From Epichloe hybrida (Eukaryota; Ascomycota; Sordariomycetes; Hypocreales; Clavicipitaceae): a DNA stretch of 64,000 nucleotides. The DNA is taken from positions 248,001 to 312,000 of the forward strand of contig JAFEKR010000020.1 of NCBI GenBank assembly GCA_019022495.1, in the 5' to 3' direction. The first letter of the stretch is position 1; each line of letters opens with the position of its first letter. A program made the position numbers and the translations under genes. The notes under the pieces are model-generated. The model had not been told where the DNA came from. It was given only the letters and a program-made list of their open reading frames with translations, and did no database searches. Below, one piece after another: positions 49,693 to 60,528 of this stretch.

Positions 49693-51646
49693 ATGGGCAC
49701 TGGGAAAAAGGAGGCTGCCAGGCGCGTTCGCCAAGGCAAGACTGGAGATGGGCTTGGCAACGTACGTGTCAAGGGCGAGAACTTCTATCGGTTAGTATAG
49801 GACTCAAGCTACGATGATGCCAAGCTAACATATTGAAGCAACGCGAAGAAAGTCAAGACCCTGAATATGTATAAGGAAGGGAAGGCGCAGAGAAATTCAG
49901 ACGGGAAGATAACGAAAGCAGCCTCCTATCAATCTCGAGATGTTCCGGATGCGCGAATCGAGCCAAATCGAAAATGGTTCACCAATACCCGTGTCGTATC
50001 CCAGGATACACTGAAGGATTTTCGTGACGCTATGGCTCAAAAAGCAAGCGATCCCTATCAGGTTCTTTTGAAATCAAATAAACTTCCTATGAGTCTCATC
50101 AGGGATGGACAAGATACCAACGGTATAAAGCAACATAAGGCGAAGATGACAGTCGAAACCTCTCCATTTGCCAATGTCTTCGGACCCAAGGCACAACGCA
50201 AACGTGTCAAACTCGGCGTGAGCAGTCTTTTAGATTTTGCTGACGACACCGAGAAAAGCATGGACACTTACCAGGATCGCTTGGAACAGGCAAGGTTACT
50301 AAGTGGGTTGTCTGGTCCAGAGGAGCAAGGAGGTCTCGTCTCCATGGCTATTGAACCTGTTTTTGATAAAGGTCAGAGCAAACGTATCTGGAACGAGTTG
50401 TACAAAGTCATCGACTCATCTGATGTTGTCATACACGTCCTGGATGCCCGAGACCCCGTCGGAACTCGATGTCGTAGTGTGGAAAAGTACCTGAAGGAAG
50501 AAGCGCCGCACAAGCATTTAATATTTGTGTTGAACAAATGTGATCTTGTTCCCACTAGCGTTGCAGTAAGTTCATCTTTTCGCTTGTCATTTGTTTTCCT
50601 TGCATTTTTTACAAAGCCCTCATATGGCCCCAATGTCTATGTCAGGACTCCCCCTTTCGTCTCACGGGGGCTGTCTGTTAAAGCGTTGGGAGATCAAAAT
50701 CACCACTCTCGACTGTCGCCGGCGAACTTGTTGGCGACTGATGGGTGCCGTTCTGGTCACTATCATGAGGTGGTCCGTGTGTTTGAAGAGTTGAAGTCTA
50801 CACTGGTTCATTGTGGCCACTTACTGTAGACTTCTTAGTGAAGACGCACACATTTATTGCACCAAAATTCTGGAGCACAAGGGCTTTCAGCTAACGTGGG
50901 TCTAGGCCGGATGGGTTCGTTCCTTGTCGAAGGAATATCCAACGTTGGCTTTCCATGCCAGCATCAACAATTCGTTTGGCAAGGGATCTTTGATTCAGCT
51001 CTTGAGGCAGTTTTCTACGCTCCATGCGGACAGAAAACAGATTTCCGTTGGTCTAATAGGAGGACCAAATACTGGCAAATCTTCGATCATCAACACTCTA
51101 TTGAAGAAAAAAGTTTGTACTGTTGCTCCCATACCAGGTGAAACAAAAGTTTGGCAATATGTGAGCCTAATGAAGAGGATATATCTCATTGACTGTCCTG
51201 GTGTTGTACCTCCATCCAGCACGGACACACCTACTGACCTAGTACTCCGCGGTGTGGTCCGGGTGGAGAAAGTTGAACACCCGGAGCAATATATATCTGC
51301 AGTTCTCGGTCGAGTAAAACAACACCACATGGAAAAAACATATGATCTCAGGGGTTGGACCAGTGCCACCGAACTTCTAGAGCTTCTTGCAAGGAAGGGC
51401 GGGCGTCTTCTTCGGGGCGGAGAGCCGGACTTGGATGGTGTTGCCAAAATGGTTCTGAATGACTTCATGAGAGGAAAAATCCCTTGGTTTACGCCTGCTC
51501 CGTCATCTGTTGACGGCGCAGGTGGTTTGCGCAATCGTGATGGCCGTCTCGGCGAAATGCCCAGGAAGCGAAATCAGGATGAAGCCCTAGCACCGTCACT
51601 CAGCGATGATAAGGAACAGCCAAGCGGTGGAGGCGGGATCTCGTGA
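49693..51646 (+). CDS. nog2: Nucleolar GTP-binding protein 2 (60S ribosome assembly GTPase)
   Basis: Three exons: 49693-49790, 49839-50565 and 50906-51646; introns are 48 and 340 bases. The product is 521 aa. Nog2/Nug2 is a circularly permuted GTPase on pre-60S particles, needed before nuclear export. The NGP1-type N-terminus ([19 protein letters not shown]), G4 NKCDLVP, G1 GGPNTGKSS and G3 DCPGV appear in the permuted order. The exon 2/3 join gives [20 protein letters not shown], the expected continuous sequence. Intron 2 is far longer than others here and appears to hold a structured RNA. A read-through frame stays open for about 260 bases into this intron but loses the GTPase; I treat that as chance. 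Confidence 0.94.
50640..50855 (+). ncRNA. Candidate intronic H/ACA snoRNA (snR191-like) in nog2 intron 2
   Basis: The 340-base intron contains three good hairpins: CCCCC/GGGGG (50650-50654 with 50666-50670, continued by GAC/GTC), GTCGCC/GGCGAC (50715-50720 with 50733-50738) and a 9-bp stem GAAGTCTAC/GTAGACTTC (50793-50801 with 50826-50834) with an inner TGGTT/GGCCA stem. ACA triplets follow the last hairpin at 50848-50852. In S. cerevisiae the NOG2 intron hosts snR191, which guides pseudouridylation of 25S rRNA. The placement is homologous; the snoRNA identity, the box H and the exact ends are inference. Confidence 0.5.
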
Positions 51647-52309
51647 CGCGAACGGGAGCCTTGCGGTTCAGATTACAAACCAGTCCAACAAACGGCGGAA
51701 ACCGACTTGACACATTTATGGACTCATGCGGCTTCCTGGTGCCGTAACTTGCACGCGGGTCATTTCATGAAGACGCTTCGTCAATCGCCGAGAGCTCTGC
51801 GGAACCGCGAGCATCCGCACTCCGGGAAGCACGTGGCCTGTCGTTTCAAGGCAGATAACGCTGAAGGTGATCAATGCTCGTGGTAAACCTCTTACACCTA
51901 CTCCATGTGATGCCCAACTTGAAAGAGTCAGTTTTTGTCGCTGCTGGCCCAGCGTCAAACACTCTTCGTGTATATTCGGTTAGATGTCTATCGCGGATTT
52001 TATAAATTAGCAGGTAGCTAGCCATATAAATATATACTCGCACCGCAAATGCACTTCATGATATGTGGTAGACATTTGTCATTTGGTTGTACGCGTAATA
52101 ACAGTACAAAGAAGAAACCATGGAAGTGCTCCTATGAAGAAAAATACATATAGAAGCTACCTCTTCCGTTTTAGGCCTAGCTATTACTGCTCCTATTACG
52201 GTCAAAGAAACCACACATGCGTCGGCCGGCGGGCTTTCCAACTGGCCCTCTCCAAGAAGGACTCATCACTCGCACGCTAGACAGACAAAGCTCGTGTGCG
52301 CCTAGCATC
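51647..52309. other. Intergenic: nog2 3' flank and upstream region of the next gene
   Basis: 663 bases with no supported gene. A TATAAATATATA stretch lies at about 52,024-52,035. Confidence 0.45.
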
Positions 52310-52882
52310 ATGGGTTCATCGACATCAAAAACTGCTGCTTCAGCTACGCGAAGATTTCCGGCTAGAGACTTAAGCCAATATGACTCCCCTACGCCCACTT
52401 GTTTTAAGCAACGCGGAGGACGTACAAGGGACGACGGTAGGTCCCTTAAATACAAAATTTGTCTTGAGATCAAGTACTGATTTCCAAACATAGTCACCAA
52501 CGAAGATAGGCGAGAGCTCGACTTTGCACCGGGCGACTTTTCACGGCGGTTACGAGACATTGGTATTGCAAAGCTGGATTATTCCCCTTCGTCAAACGTA
52601 TCCGTACGAAGTTTCCCTTCCTCACAATACAATGCAACGCTTTCAGTTCTAGAGGCTCGGGAGACTCTGCAACAATTGGCGAACGACGATGTATTGGGAT
52701 CTGGCCGATCGGAACGAGACGTCAAACGATTTGCCGACATGAGAATGGCGATTGACGCCCTCAGGATGCGAGACAGGGGGTGGTCAGATGGCGTGATAGA
52801 ACAGAGGCTCAATCTTGAGCCTCGGGCGATGAAGCGAATTGGATCTGTTAGGATAATTTCTCACATTGCCCAGAACTATTGA
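52310..52882 (+). CDS. Small fungal protein with myristoylation motif and helix-turn-helix-like C-terminus
   Basis: Two exons: 52310-52436 and 52494-52882, with an intron of 57 bases. The product is 171 aa. It starts MGSSTSKTAA, a good N-myristoylation context (Gly2, Ser6), followed by a basic Arg-rich stretch. The C-terminal 60 residues (IDALRMRDRGWSDGVIEQRL onward) read like the helix-turn-helix-like end of a small conserved fungal family of unknown role. The stop codon TGA (52880-52882) is split: T belongs to the direct repeat and GA to an inserted SINE-like element. The present C-terminus ...SHIAQNY may therefore be altered. Without the insert the frame would run on to 53131-53133, inside the 3' end of the convergent transporter gene. 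Confidence 0.75.
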
Positions 52883-53053
52883 TTTTTAATTTTTTTTGGG
52901 GGTCATTGGCTGTGGCCAATGCGTCTAATTTTCAAGGAACAAAAGAAATTACTAGCAATACCCAGCTAGTGTGACAATTAACAACCAAATTTAATGATCA
53001 CCGCAGTGTTGGGTAAGAAATGAACAAAGGAACGCTTCAAAGCCACAAATTTG
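52881..53053 (-). mobile_element. SINE-like short interspersed element, copy 2 (173 bp)
   Basis: Flanked by a perfect 15-bp direct repeat TTGCCCAGAACTATT (52866-52880 and 53054-53068). Its length equals copy 1 at 39246-39418. On the minus strand it ends in the same GCATTGGCCACAGCCAATG hairpin, C run and A-rich tail (AAAAAAAATTAAAAATC). Flanking repeat plus tail show insertion by retroposition, the tail pointing to the left. It lies between two convergent genes and supplies the last two bases of one stop codon. Confidence 0.8.
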
Positions 53054-53104
53054 TTGCCCAGAACTATTATACTTCCAGACTTAAAATTAAAACAAAACGT
53101 GCGT

Positions 53105-54919
53105 CTAGTTTTGAGTCCACTGCACTATTGTGACCGAAGTAGTGTAGACCATCGCAACCAAACCGATGACGATTAATACAACATCGAGACTCTTATCCCA
53201 AGTCGATTCTGCTATGCCCTTGTAATGCAAATAAGCAGGATATATATATACCAGTGGCACACACGCAAAGCTCCCGATCAGGGCCACAAACTTGTCCAAA
53301 TCACTTGCGCCAACCATGCTGATACCAACGCAGATTGCCATGACTGCCGTGCGGACAGCGTTCTTTTGCCACTTAATTGCGATACTCCTTTTGCCAGTTG
53401 CCCGAGACCCAAATAATGAGGTTTCTAAAATACGCACAGCTGGAAATAACTGCACTGGCTCGCCAGCGAGGACAGCAAGGGAGTACAAGAATTGCACAGC
53501 ATTGACCAATGCCGAATCTTGCGGAAAATTCGATATGATCTGGATCTTGGTCTTCTCCCCAAAAGTTGCATAACAAAGTGCGCCTACCGATGTAAAGATA
53601 ATAGTAATAAGTAGCATCACAAAGTAGAGAAGACTTCCGAATTGCTCCGGCTTCTTCATACTTGATTGTATGGGCAATATGAGACCTATGCCCTCAAAGG
53701 TAAAAATTGCCGAGCCAATAGTTAGAGTGAATGAGGAGGGATTAAAAAGCCGAACGGAAGGATCTACTCCATCTTTCGCCAGAGCCAACACGTCGTATTG
53801 CCAAATGTACAGAAGTCCTGTGAGAATGAAAACATCCGCCAGAAGTGCCACCGGGCCTAATTTCGAAATGTTTCTAATCAAGGCGAGTGGCACCAGAGGT
53901 ACAAGCTGCAACGCGATGAGGCTGGGCACAGTGAGACTGAGACCCTCGTGACTTCTTGATATCGCAGATAAGAAGGCATACAGGTTTTCGGCGGTAAAAA
54001 TAAGTCCCGTGCAAACGAAACCCAACTGGGATAGAGCGATGGAGCCGAGAATGAGATTGCGGAATCTCTGCCCGACAATGGAGGCCCCCAGTTCTCCGTA
54101 CCCACCCCCATATCTTTGCCTGCAGTCTAGCAAAAGCCGAAAACACAGACAGTTGATGAGCGACACTGCAATGAGCGTCAGGGACGATAACAGGATACCG
54201 CCGTTGCGGAAAGCCTTCGGCAGGAACATGATGCCGGTGCCAATGAAAGCTTTGATGAGTGTGAAGAACGTCTTGACCGTGCTAGCGTCACCCTCCCGCC
54301 CAAGGCGCCGAGAGCTCCTCCTCCGCCCCAGAGATGGACGCCTGATTAATGAACGCTGCTCATCAGGTTCACTTGTATCTTCGTCGTCGATCGCTGATTC
54401 GTCTTCTGAGGTGTCTTCATCTTCCAGGTCTTCGCCAGCAAAACTGCCATACAAATCCAAGAAATCAATAAAGTTCCTGGCGACGATTAGAGTGCCACTC
54501 ATCCTGCGTTGCCTTGCTCGGCGTTGCACGTGCTGACGTCTGAAACCACCTGGAGTACGTTGTTCGGGATAAGAGAGTTCACCGGCTGGGCTTAATCGTG
54601 GCAAGGGTTGGTGAGAAAACGTGGCGGCTCGTCGAAGAGAGTTTGCTCGAGCTTTGATCTTGAACATGTCGCGGTGGATGTCCCCACCTTGCAGTTTCAG
54701 AGACGATTCAAGACCGTCCGGTAGCACATCCTCTGATATATCTGCGGAGCTGGATGCCGCGGCCTCTGATGATATCGCTGTCGACACTGTCGGCAGTCGG
54801 GAATTCGAGTCGGATGAATGTTGGCTCGCGAGGCTTACCTCGGGATCAGCCGAGTAGCCTTCCGGTAAGAACTTGTCGAGAATAGCGGCATGACGCGGGG
54901 TTTCAGTGTTGTCGTCCAT
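53105..54919 (-). CDS. Vacuolar amino acid transporter, Avt3/Avt4-like (AAAP family)
   Basis: A single exon of 604 aa. A hydrophilic N-terminus of about 210 residues contains an acidic stretch (GEDLEDEDTSEDESAIDDED) and Arg-rich patches. It is followed by about 11 membrane helices beginning KTFFTLIKAFIGTGIMFLPK, the typical first helix of the amino acid/auxin permease family. The long N-terminal extension and the SGTLIVARNFIDFLDLYG block before it match the Avt3/Avt4 group, which exports neutral amino acids from the vacuole. I do not assign one of the two symbols. The start is the first Met, MDDNTETP. Confidence 0.88.
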   Translation of the reverse strand: MDDNTETPRHAAILDKFLPEGYSADPEVSLASQHSSDSNSRLPTVSTAISSEAAASSSADISEDVLPDGLESSLKLQGGDIHRDMFKIKARANSLRRAATFSHQPLPRLSPAGELSYPEQRTPGGFRRQHVQRRARQRRMSGTLIVARNFIDFLDLYGSFAGEDLEDEDTSEDESAIDDEDTSEPDEQRSLIRRPSLGRRRSSRRLGREGDASTVKTFFTLIKAFIGTGIMFLPKAFRNGGILLSSLTLIAVSLINCLCFRLLLDCRQRYGGGYGELGASIVGQRFRNLILGSIALSQLGFVCTGLIFTAENLYAFLSAISRSHEGLSLTVPSLIALQLVPLVPLALIRNISKLGPVALLADVFILTGLLYIWQYDVLALAKDGVDPSVRLFNPSSFTLTIGSAIFTFEGIGLILPIQSSMKKPEQFGSLLYFVMLLITIIFTSVGALCYATFGEKTKIQIISNFPQDSALVNAVQFLYSLAVLAGEPVQLFPAVRILETSLFGSRATGKRSIAIKWQKNAVRTAVMAICVGISMVGASDLDKFVALIGSFACVPLVYIYPAYLHYKGIAESTWDKSLDVVLIVIGLVAMVYTTSVTIVQWTQN

Positions 54920-55543
54920 GACGTCGGATTGAGTGAGACCGATCTTGCCGAGCGCAAGATGTACGTACGTACTCCTGGGAAGAGAGTGCGAGGAAGATTC
55001 AAGTCTAGATCACGGGACTTAGGAGGGAATAAATAGTACGTAACTCTTGGAAAGGAGGGAGATCGCAAGTGGTTTTTAAAACATGGGCTAAATTTCTTTT
55101 TTCTAGACGGCTAAAAAGCCAAATATTTATTTTTAGCGGCTTTTTCAGTGGCAAACCCCCAATAAAAAAAGCCGACTATGAATTTTCGGCTTTTTCAGTC
55201 CTCATTATTAATTAGTCTTCACGCAAAAAAAAAAAAAAAAAGATTCTACTACCCGAATGCCTTAGCACTAGGTATTTTCGAAAAAAAAAATTGCATTGGC
55301 CACAACTAATGAAGCTCGAAAAATCATTAAATTAGACGCGTTAATCAATAATTTAAAAAAAAAAACATAGGGACCTATTAATCGTGAAACTCACTATCGA
55401 AATACAGAGCACAAATAAGCTTATTATTTATTGATTTGGTAAGTTGCCAAGTCAGGGTCTAAGATCTAGCGCGTTGTGTGTAGCCCATCATATTGCCTTT
55501 ACCCTCAACATAACTACCGAGCATTCGATTCAATCCTACTACG
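54920..55543. other. Divergent promoter region of the vacuolar transporter gene and vrg4, repeat-rich
   Basis: 624 bases with no gene. It contains direct and inverted copies of CGGCTTTTTCAG (about 55,136-55,149 and 55,187-55,198), a 17-A run at about 55,226, and a fragment related to the SINE-like family (TTGCATTGGCCACAACTAATGA, about 55,291-55,312). The repeats make it the least ordinary spacer of the gene region. Confidence 0.55.
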
Positions 55544-56899
55544 ATGGACGACAAGAAGAACGAGAACTACGTCGTTCAAATGCCTGATGACGGGCATGGT
55601 CGTGACGAGAAGGATGCCTTCATGGCCAGGAGGCCATCACAGCGTCCTCGTGGACCAAACGATATCGGCCAGTCTCTATCGAAGCTGGAAAACAATCCTC
55701 CATTATCCGTCTTGGCATATTGCTTGTCTTCCATCAGCATGACTGTCGTGAACAAGTACGTGGTATCGGGAGCCTTCTGGAACCTGAACTTTTTCTATCT
55801 TGGCGTTCAGGTATGTGCGAACGCGTCCGGCCATTGACGGACCCTCCACTCATACCGAATTCCCATTGAATAGGCCATTGTTTGCATTGCTGCAATATCA
55901 GCGTGCAAATCTTTCGGTCTCATCCGAAATTTAGCTCCCTTCGATTCTGATAAGGCTCGAAAATGTATATAGGACAATTCCTACCCAAAAACATAAGACA
56001 TGAGGACTAATAAGCTCCCAGGGTTCCCGATATCGTTACTCCTCGTTGGCATGATTTATACTAGCACGAAAGCTTTGCAATTTTTATCAGTGCCGGTGTA
56101 TACGATATTCAAGAACTTGACAATAATTGTGATAGCTTACGGCGAGGTCATGTGGTTCGGTGGCAGCGTCACCCCAATTGCCTTGTTGTCGTTTGGGCTA
56201 ATGGTGCTGAGCTCAATCGTGGCGGCTTGGGCGGACATCCAGAGTGCCATTGCTGGTGACTTCGGACATGGCGACTCTTCAACCGCCATGTCGACTTTGA
56301 ACGCTGGGTACGCTTGGATGGGGTTGAATGTTCTCTGCACAGCTTCGTATGTGCTGGGCATGCGCAAGATTATTAAGAAGATGAATTTCAAAGATTGGGA
56401 CAGTAAGTGTTAAACTCACGACAAATTATACGTGAGAATAAGGCTAAATAATATGACAGCCATGTACTACAACAACCTTTTGACAATCCCCGTCTTGTTC
56501 GTCTGCTCATTGCTAGTAGAGGATTGGTCTGGTATCAACTTCGCCAAGAATTTCCCTGAGGAATCACGGAATCGGATCATTATTGGCATGATCTACTCCG
56601 GTCTGGCGGCCATCTTCATCTCTTACTGCTCAGCCTGGTGCATCAGGGTAACCTCATCGACCACATACTCGATGGTAGGCGCTTTGAACAAGCTGCCCAT
56701 CGCGATCAGTGGCTTAGTCTTTTTCTCCGCACCTGTCACATTCGGCAGTGTATCTGCTATTTTCATTGGATTTGTTAGCGGCATCATATATGCCTGGGCC
56801 AGGGTTCGACAATCAAGCGTCTTGAAAGATTCGCTTCCCACTAGCAAGCCGGCTATGAGCGCTAGCTCCCAGAGCAATAGGGACGCCGCTAACTCTTAA
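55544..56899 (+). CDS. vrg4: GDP-mannose transporter of the Golgi
   Basis: Four exons: 55544-55810, 55874-55964, 56022-56402 and 56460-56899; introns are 63, 57 and 57 bases. The product is 392 aa. It exchanges GDP-mannose for GMP across the Golgi membrane to feed mannosylation of proteins and lipids. About ten membrane helices follow a hydrophilic N-terminus; the signature GALNKLPIAISG, needed for GDP-mannose recognition in Vrg4, is in the last exon. Other family pieces: SISMTVVNKYVVSG and KALQFLSVPVYTIFKNLTII. The short C-terminus is Ser-rich. It reads away from the vacuolar transporter gene. Confidence 0.94.
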
Positions 56900-58178
56900 A
56901 GAGACGTCTTGGGGGAGACAGGGACGACGAGAGATTGATTGTAGTCCTGTCGCTCTCGCAAACCCGCAAGACAAATGTACACTATATCTAGAATTTTAGC
57001 TGTAAATTTAATGTGTATTAGTGGCCCGAATGACTAAGTCATCTAATACACCACACACCATAAAACCAGATTAGCCAACGTGACTTTGTTCTACACATAT
57101 AACACAGCTGATCATAGCTGTTAGAGAGAAACCAAGATTAAGTGCACTATATCCTTGCATAAAACTTATGGAGTCACATTAAGCAAAGTCTGTATCTAGT
57201 TATATAAAAGTGAAATAGAGATATATTTGCTTGTATATAAATAGGTTAATAATATATATATTAGTAATTTTCTATACATAAATTACTACATTACACTTTC
57301 GCATACAATACACCTCCTCAATTATTTTACAAATTTACATGCCCTAGTTATTTGTCCCTTATGTTATGGACTGGCCCCCTAGGCGGCTGCAATAGGGCGT
57401 CGATATGATATTGAGAGACTTGAGGAAGAAAGGAGAAAGGAGAAGAGGCTATCCCTAGTAGTGCCCCTTATACCCCCTTAGCTCCTCATGTGAGTCCCCA
57501 CTTCCCCCTTGGCTCCTCCTGTGAGTCCCCACCTTCCCTGCCACACGGAAAATGCTTGGGCAAAGCCCAAGCCCTTACACCTTACTAAGGAAAATGTGCA
57601 GGGTAGTAAACATCACTTAAAAATACATTATTTCCAATACGAATTATGAAGAAATTAAGGTATCTGTCAATCCTAGCCCCTATCACCTTCATTTCCCGTT
57701 TGCTATTTAATTAGCTGAATTACCCCTGTCATGTACATTTGTAAAATAATTTACAGCGTGTATTGTACCTATGTACGCGGTCACTGACCTCATGGTAGGG
57801 CCCACAAGGCTTATGACCTTTCAGGTAGAGTAAGGGATATAGCAGTACTAAAAGATACATAATTTCCAATATATAGCATAAGGGAATATAGGTACCTACT
57901 AATCCTAATCCCTATCTCCCTTATTTCCAACCCTCGAAATGGTCATGGGAAGTTCGCACTGGGCTACCGAAGTACCAGCGCTCCTGCTAGCTCGTACCCA
58001 CCGCCAGCCAGGGCCAAGGCACACATTATCGACGCGCTTTCTCAAGCTTAACGACGTCAAAAGTAAGTAACGCAAGTAAGTAACACACCGCTTGATAGGA
58101 CCCCACCTGGCTATGCATATGACGTGTTGAAACCTGGCAGTTTTTGATTTTTGCTGTCCTGCGTTGGCACAATCATCC
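56900..58178. other. Intergenic between vrg4 and ale1 with inverted and direct repeats
   Basis: 1.28 kb without a supported gene. It holds a 36-bp imperfect inverted repeat (57306-57341 and 57730-57765), two ~31-bp tandem units with CTCCTCMTGTGAGTCCCCAC (57481 and 57512), and two related ~85-base direct repeats (about 57,620-57,705 and 57,850-57,935, both with ATTTCCAATA and CCCTATC). It looks like a decayed transposable element. Confidence 0.55.
57306..57765. repeat. Fold-back element with 36-bp terminal inverted repeats
   Basis: The arms CAATACAC...TTATTTTACAAATTTACATG and its reverse complement differ at about 6 of 36 positions and enclose about 390 bases without coding potential. A target duplication could not be defined. 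It resembles a MITE or remnant of a DNA transposon, though the class is undetermined. Confidence 0.5.
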
Positions 58179-60077
58179 ATGACCAAGATGCTCGGTTTTG
58201 TGCATCGCCGTGAGTACTCCTCATCAATTGAACACCGTGCACTCAATTTCTGTCTAACACTTCATGAATTTGTTAGCCTTCGAGGCACTTTCGGCAACAG
58301 TTGGCGCATCCCCTGACGAATGTAAGCATTACCAGCTTTTGCATCATGAAGTCAACAATATTAACCTGACCGCACCCTGCTCTAGTGAAGCTCATATTCT
58401 CTTTCTTACTGTCTTACCCTTTGGCAGGATTGTTAAAGCGTGTGCCTGACGCGAAACCAGAACTTAAAAACATATTCATTGTCGGGTACGTGTTGAACCG
58501 CCCACACGGTTGAACCCGTTTTTGCACTGTTTGAACTCCCAGGCTCACTATTCTCAAGGACTTCGATCTTCTATCTGGTCGGTTTATTTGATCTTTGGCA
58601 TGGCGTCGTGACTATAGCTGTCAGCGCAGGCGGTGCTTATTTGATTGCCAAGTTTATGCGGAAAAGTCCGTATATGCCATGGATAGGTTTTCTCTTTGTC
58701 ATGGGGCACATGTCCATAAGCCATGTCAGACGTCAGGCTGCCAACAGTCCTTCTACCGTCGATATCACAGGCGCTCAAATGGTCATGGTGATGAAGCTCA
58801 GTGCCTTTTGCTGGAACGTTGCTGACGGGCAGTTGTCGGATGAGTTGCTTTCTGACTTCCAGAGAGACCGCGCAATCCACGAGCTCCCTGCCATTCTCGA
58901 CTATGCTGGTTATGTCCTTTTCTTTCCTTCGCTCTTTGCTGGACCAGCCTTTGACTACGCAGAATATCGCCGCTGGATTGATACCACCATGTTCGACGTC
59001 CCCCCCAATCTTGAGTCCTCAAAAAAACCGCCTTCGAGGAAGAGAAGGAAGATCCCACGTAGCGGTACCCCTGCCACGTTTAAAGCAGTGACTGGACTGG
59101 TCTGGATTGCCTTGTTCGTGCTTTTTTCCGCGAAATATGGACACGAGCAACTGCTGCAAGATTCCTACGTGCAGCATGCCTTGTGGCGCCGCATTTGGAT
59201 CATGTATGTGATCAATCTAGTGGCGAGACTTAAGTACTATGGTGTTTGGACCTTAACCGAAGGATCTTGCATACTGGCTGGGCTAAGCTACAATGGGGTT
59301 GATTCCGTAACCGGTAAAGTCTTTTGGAATCGCTTACAGAACGTTGATCCTTGGGCAGTCGAGACCGCCCAAAATCCTCGTGGCTATTTGGCAGGCTGGA
59401 ACATGAACACAAACAATTGGTTAAGGAACTATGTGTATCTCCGAGTGACGCCAAGAGGCAAGAAACCTGGGTTCCGGGCCAGCTTGATGACATTTGGCAC
59501 GAGTGCGTTTTGGCATGGATTCTATCCTGGTTACTATTTGACGTTTGTTTTAGCTAGTCTTATCCAGACTGCTTCGAAGAGTAAGTCCTGTTTGAACGGG
59601 AGAATTGACTTGTTCTCTAAAAGTCTCATGCTTTGGCGCTAAATTGTGACTACAGATTTGCGCCGCTTCGTGCGCCCTTTCTTTCTCGATAGTATTACTG
59701 GCCAGGCCTCGCCGAAGAAAAAATATTACGATATAGCCAGTTTCCTCATTACACAACTCACGTTCTCCTTCGCTACAACGCCTTTTCTGGTCCTCACTTT
59801 TTCCGATGCTATGCGAGCATGGTCTCGTGTATACTTTTACGGAGCTGCCTGGACCGTCCTATGTCTCATTTTTTTTGCGTCTCCGGGCAAGACGGTATTG
59901 AAAGCAGAGTTGGAGAAGCGTGAGGGGCGTGCCGGTGCAAAATTGGTGCGGTCTATCAGTACTGACAGTTTGACGGGCAAAGAGCCTATCCTTGGCATCT
60001 CAAAGGATCTGGAGCGCGACGTGGCAGAAGCTATGGAAGAGCTAAGGGTTGGGGTTGAGACAAAGAAGTCCCGGTAG
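58179..60077 (+). CDS. ale1: Lysophospholipid acyltransferase (MBOAT family)
   Basis: Five exons: 58179-58209, 58277-58321, 58386-58485, 58559-59580 and 59656-60077; introns are 67, 64, 73 and 75 bases. The product is 539 aa. It reacylates lysophospholipids with acyl-CoA in the ER. The N-terminus after joining reads EALSATVGASPDELKL then SYPLAGLLKRVPD, the Ale1 pattern. The catalytic region GTSAFWHGFYPGYYLTF contains the MBOAT His, and the Asn of the WNMNTNNWLRNYVYLR block precedes it. Several membrane helices; the C-terminal tail is charged. The exon 3/4 join uses a CTCAAG acceptor, since the nearer CCCAG would break frame. A second in-frame Met lies three codons downstream of the start. Confidence 0.92.
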
Positions 60078-60528
60078 TATACTCCTCACAGATTACGAAG
60101 TCATAGAGTAAATTGTATGAGAGAGTACATGATAGACAGTCCTATGACTTGATCTGCTTGTGCAGACATTAGAGAAATTAGCGTAAATATCTAGCATTTA
60201 TATCGTAATTGCCCTGTTTAATCTATACATTCTGCATTGTACATCATTTCATTAAAATATGCGTAGCGTTCAAGTTCGCGTTGATCATATAATTCATCGG
60301 AAAAGGGGAATATAAAATGAGAGCGAAGAGTGAAGATAACGAAAAATGGAAAAAGGAATGTAGGGAGACCGGCGAGCACACGAAAGCAGCACATGAAGGC
60401 CACGCAAGGTCTCCTCGAGTGGTGTTTATCGCAAGAAGAGCAGCTCATTCGTGATGGGTCCTCAACTGTCTCCACAGGGGAAGATAGGATGATCGACCTA
60501 TGTCGTGATAAGGCGCAACAAGAGGGCT
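60078..60528. other. Convergent 3' flanks
   Basis: 451 bases between the ale1 stop and the stop of the minus-strand membrane-protein gene. No gene or repeat supported. Confidence 0.5.

Noticed and set aside
50566..50829. Coding read-through of nog2 intron 2
   Set aside because: The frame ends before the GTPase G1 motif, and removal of the intron restores a continuous conserved sequence.
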